Below are positions 32,350 to 33,141 of a stretch of 33,141 nt of DNA, one piece after another. How positions within the stretch are numbered: position 1 is the first letter of the stretch; each line of letters starts with the position of its first letter. The DNA is from Desmonostoc muscorum FACHB-395. GTDB taxonomy: Bacteria; Cyanobacteriota; Cyanobacteriia; Cyanobacteriales; Nostocaceae. The notes below the pieces were generated by a model that did not search any database, was not told the DNA's origin, and saw nothing but the letters and a program-made list of their open reading frames with translations. A program made the position numbers and the translations under genes. The stretch is from NCBI RefSeq assembly GCF_014698035.1, contig NZ_JACJSF010000087.1, forward strand, positions 1 to 33,141. Reading direction: 5' to 3'.

Positions 32350-33141
32350 AATACTTTTGGCTTAGGCAATTTATAAAAGGGAAAAGGTTAAAGGGGAAAG
32401 GGGAAAGGGATGAACAGGTCGCCCACAAGGGGCGAGGTTTTTACCTCCCCCATAAAATTTGGATTATTTCGCCCACAAGGGGCGAGGTTTTTACCTTTCC
32501 CCCTTCCCCTTCTTCATAAAAGATTTCCTAAAGTACGAAAATTAGGAACTTATTCCACTATTCTGAAAATACCTACTTCGTTTAGGTGAATGTGCTTAAA
32601 AGCCTTGATAATTCATTTTGATTTCTTATTCAGCTTAAACTTTTGAGGCTCTTCCAGACTAGCTATAGAAAATTAATACTTGATATTAGGTTAAATCTTT
32701 ACATAGTAGAGGATTCAATAATCAGGAATCATGTTTTTATTAAATCTTTGATTCTATTTTAGCGAAACCTAGTAATATCAAATATTTTAGGTGTTTTTTA
32801 GTATTATTTGATCAAATTAAGTCTAGAAAAGCCACTTTTGAGCATAAATATTATTGGAATAAATTCAGAAATAACTATTTGAGAAAAATTAAATATCTTG
32901 TAAGATTATGATTTGTGATAGAGCATTAAATTCATCATTGCTAAATCATTAGGGCAGATTTGAGGTTTATACCAAGTTACTAATTTGTCACAATCTCCAA
33001 CAATTTTGCCAACCTGTTTTAGGATAAAATTCTCGTAATCGACCACAGGGTGATCGCAAATTACAAGAAAGTAAAACCCATTGACATCAAAGAGTTGGAG
33101 GTCAAAAGAAGCAGACAGTAGACTGATTCAAATTGGGAAAT
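32350..33141. other. AT-rich terminal region, no gene recognised
   Basis: After the cupin relic come A/G-rich and T/C-rich stretches around a repeated hairpin (32419-32496), then about 600 nt of AT-rich DNA with only short frames. No RNA gene, promoter or coding sequence is supported. Confidence 0.55.
32419..32496. repeat. Two direct 28-bp repeats containing a hairpin
   Basis: Bases 32419-32446 and 32469-32496 are identical and are separated by 22 nt. Each contains CGCCCACAAGGGGCG, a 5-bp-stem hairpin. The unit is flanked by A/G-rich DNA on the left and its T/C-rich complement on the right (GGGAAAGGG ... CCCCTTCCCCTT), so the whole block may fold as one long inverted structure. Confidence 0.75.

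Noticed and set aside
32097..32369. Minus-strand frame with a signal-peptide-like N-terminus
   Set aside because: It is antisense to the cupin relic; the hydrophobic start arises from complementing an A/N/K-rich degenerate tail.
32419..32496. Repeat-spacer-repeat unit that superficially resembles a minimal CRISPR
   Set aside because: There are only two repeats, the spacer is 22 nt, each repeat is a hairpin in a mirrored purine/pyrimidine block, and no cas genes are in the window.

Overview
The window looks like the chromosome of a filamentous, probably heterocyst-forming cyanobacterium (Nostocales). The grounds are abundant HIP1 octamers (GCGATCGC), AT-rich spacers, short TIR-bounded elements, heptamer repeats, and protein families that are almost confined to this group (DUF1822, DUF928, CHAT-TPR and CHASE2-CHAT proteins, a long filamentous-haemagglutinin-like exoprotein, DUF4278, NrtS). 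No rRNA, tRNA, CRISPR array or intact transposase was recognised.

Layout: (1) 0-1.4 kb is a decaying edge with a small gene broken by one in-frame TAA (minus, 330-833) and a response-regulator relic (1000-1256). (2) 1.4-12.2 kb is a signalling and surveillance cluster. A tight leftward operon encodes a divergent sigma-70-like protein, a DUF1822 protein and a membrane CHAT-CHASE2 protein (6543 to 1372). It is followed by a secreted DUF928 protein, a secreted TPR-CHAT protease-like protein and a TPR protein. (3) 12.4-18.1 kb holds a 1680-residue two-partner-secretion (TPS) exoprotein with a PPC-like domain spliced into its TPS domain, then a relic of a second exoprotein. (4) 18.3-31.8 kb is a redox and stress island: two nitroreductases, an NAD(P)-binding epimerase-like protein, an SDR, a small membrane protein, a universal stress protein, Dps, an alpha/beta hydrolase with a Tat-like leader, a PTOX-type diiron oxidase, small secreted and DUF4278 proteins, a GMC oxidoreductase, NrtS, a collapsed Crp/Fnr regulator, a single-domain globin, an unrecognised 160-aa protein and a methyltransferase. 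(5) 32.0-33.1 kb holds a broken cupin gene, repeats and AT-rich sequence with nothing recognisable.

The most interesting observation is a composite element, TTGATTT-N6/7-ACCCAT-N5/6-TATAGA(A/G)GT. It occurs four times and only inside the CHAT/TPS cluster: facing the sigma-like operon (7131-7177, minus), DUF928 (7343-7384), the TPR gene (11428-11470) and the exoprotein relic end (18049-18091). Since the cluster encodes its own sigma-like protein, I propose a self-contained regulon that couples a CHASE2 membrane sensor and CHAT (caspase-fold) proteins to a secreted adhesin-like protein. The shared element is directly visible; the regulatory wiring is inference.

A second hidden signal is a pair of matching Crp/Fnr-pattern operators (TGA-N6-TCA, arms TATGAGCTAG). 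They sit 58-59 nt upstream of both the globin and the 160-aa gene starts, beside a Crp/Fnr gene that has lost its middle at a HIP1 site. This suggests a nitric-oxide or oxygen-responsive mini-regulon whose local regulator has died.
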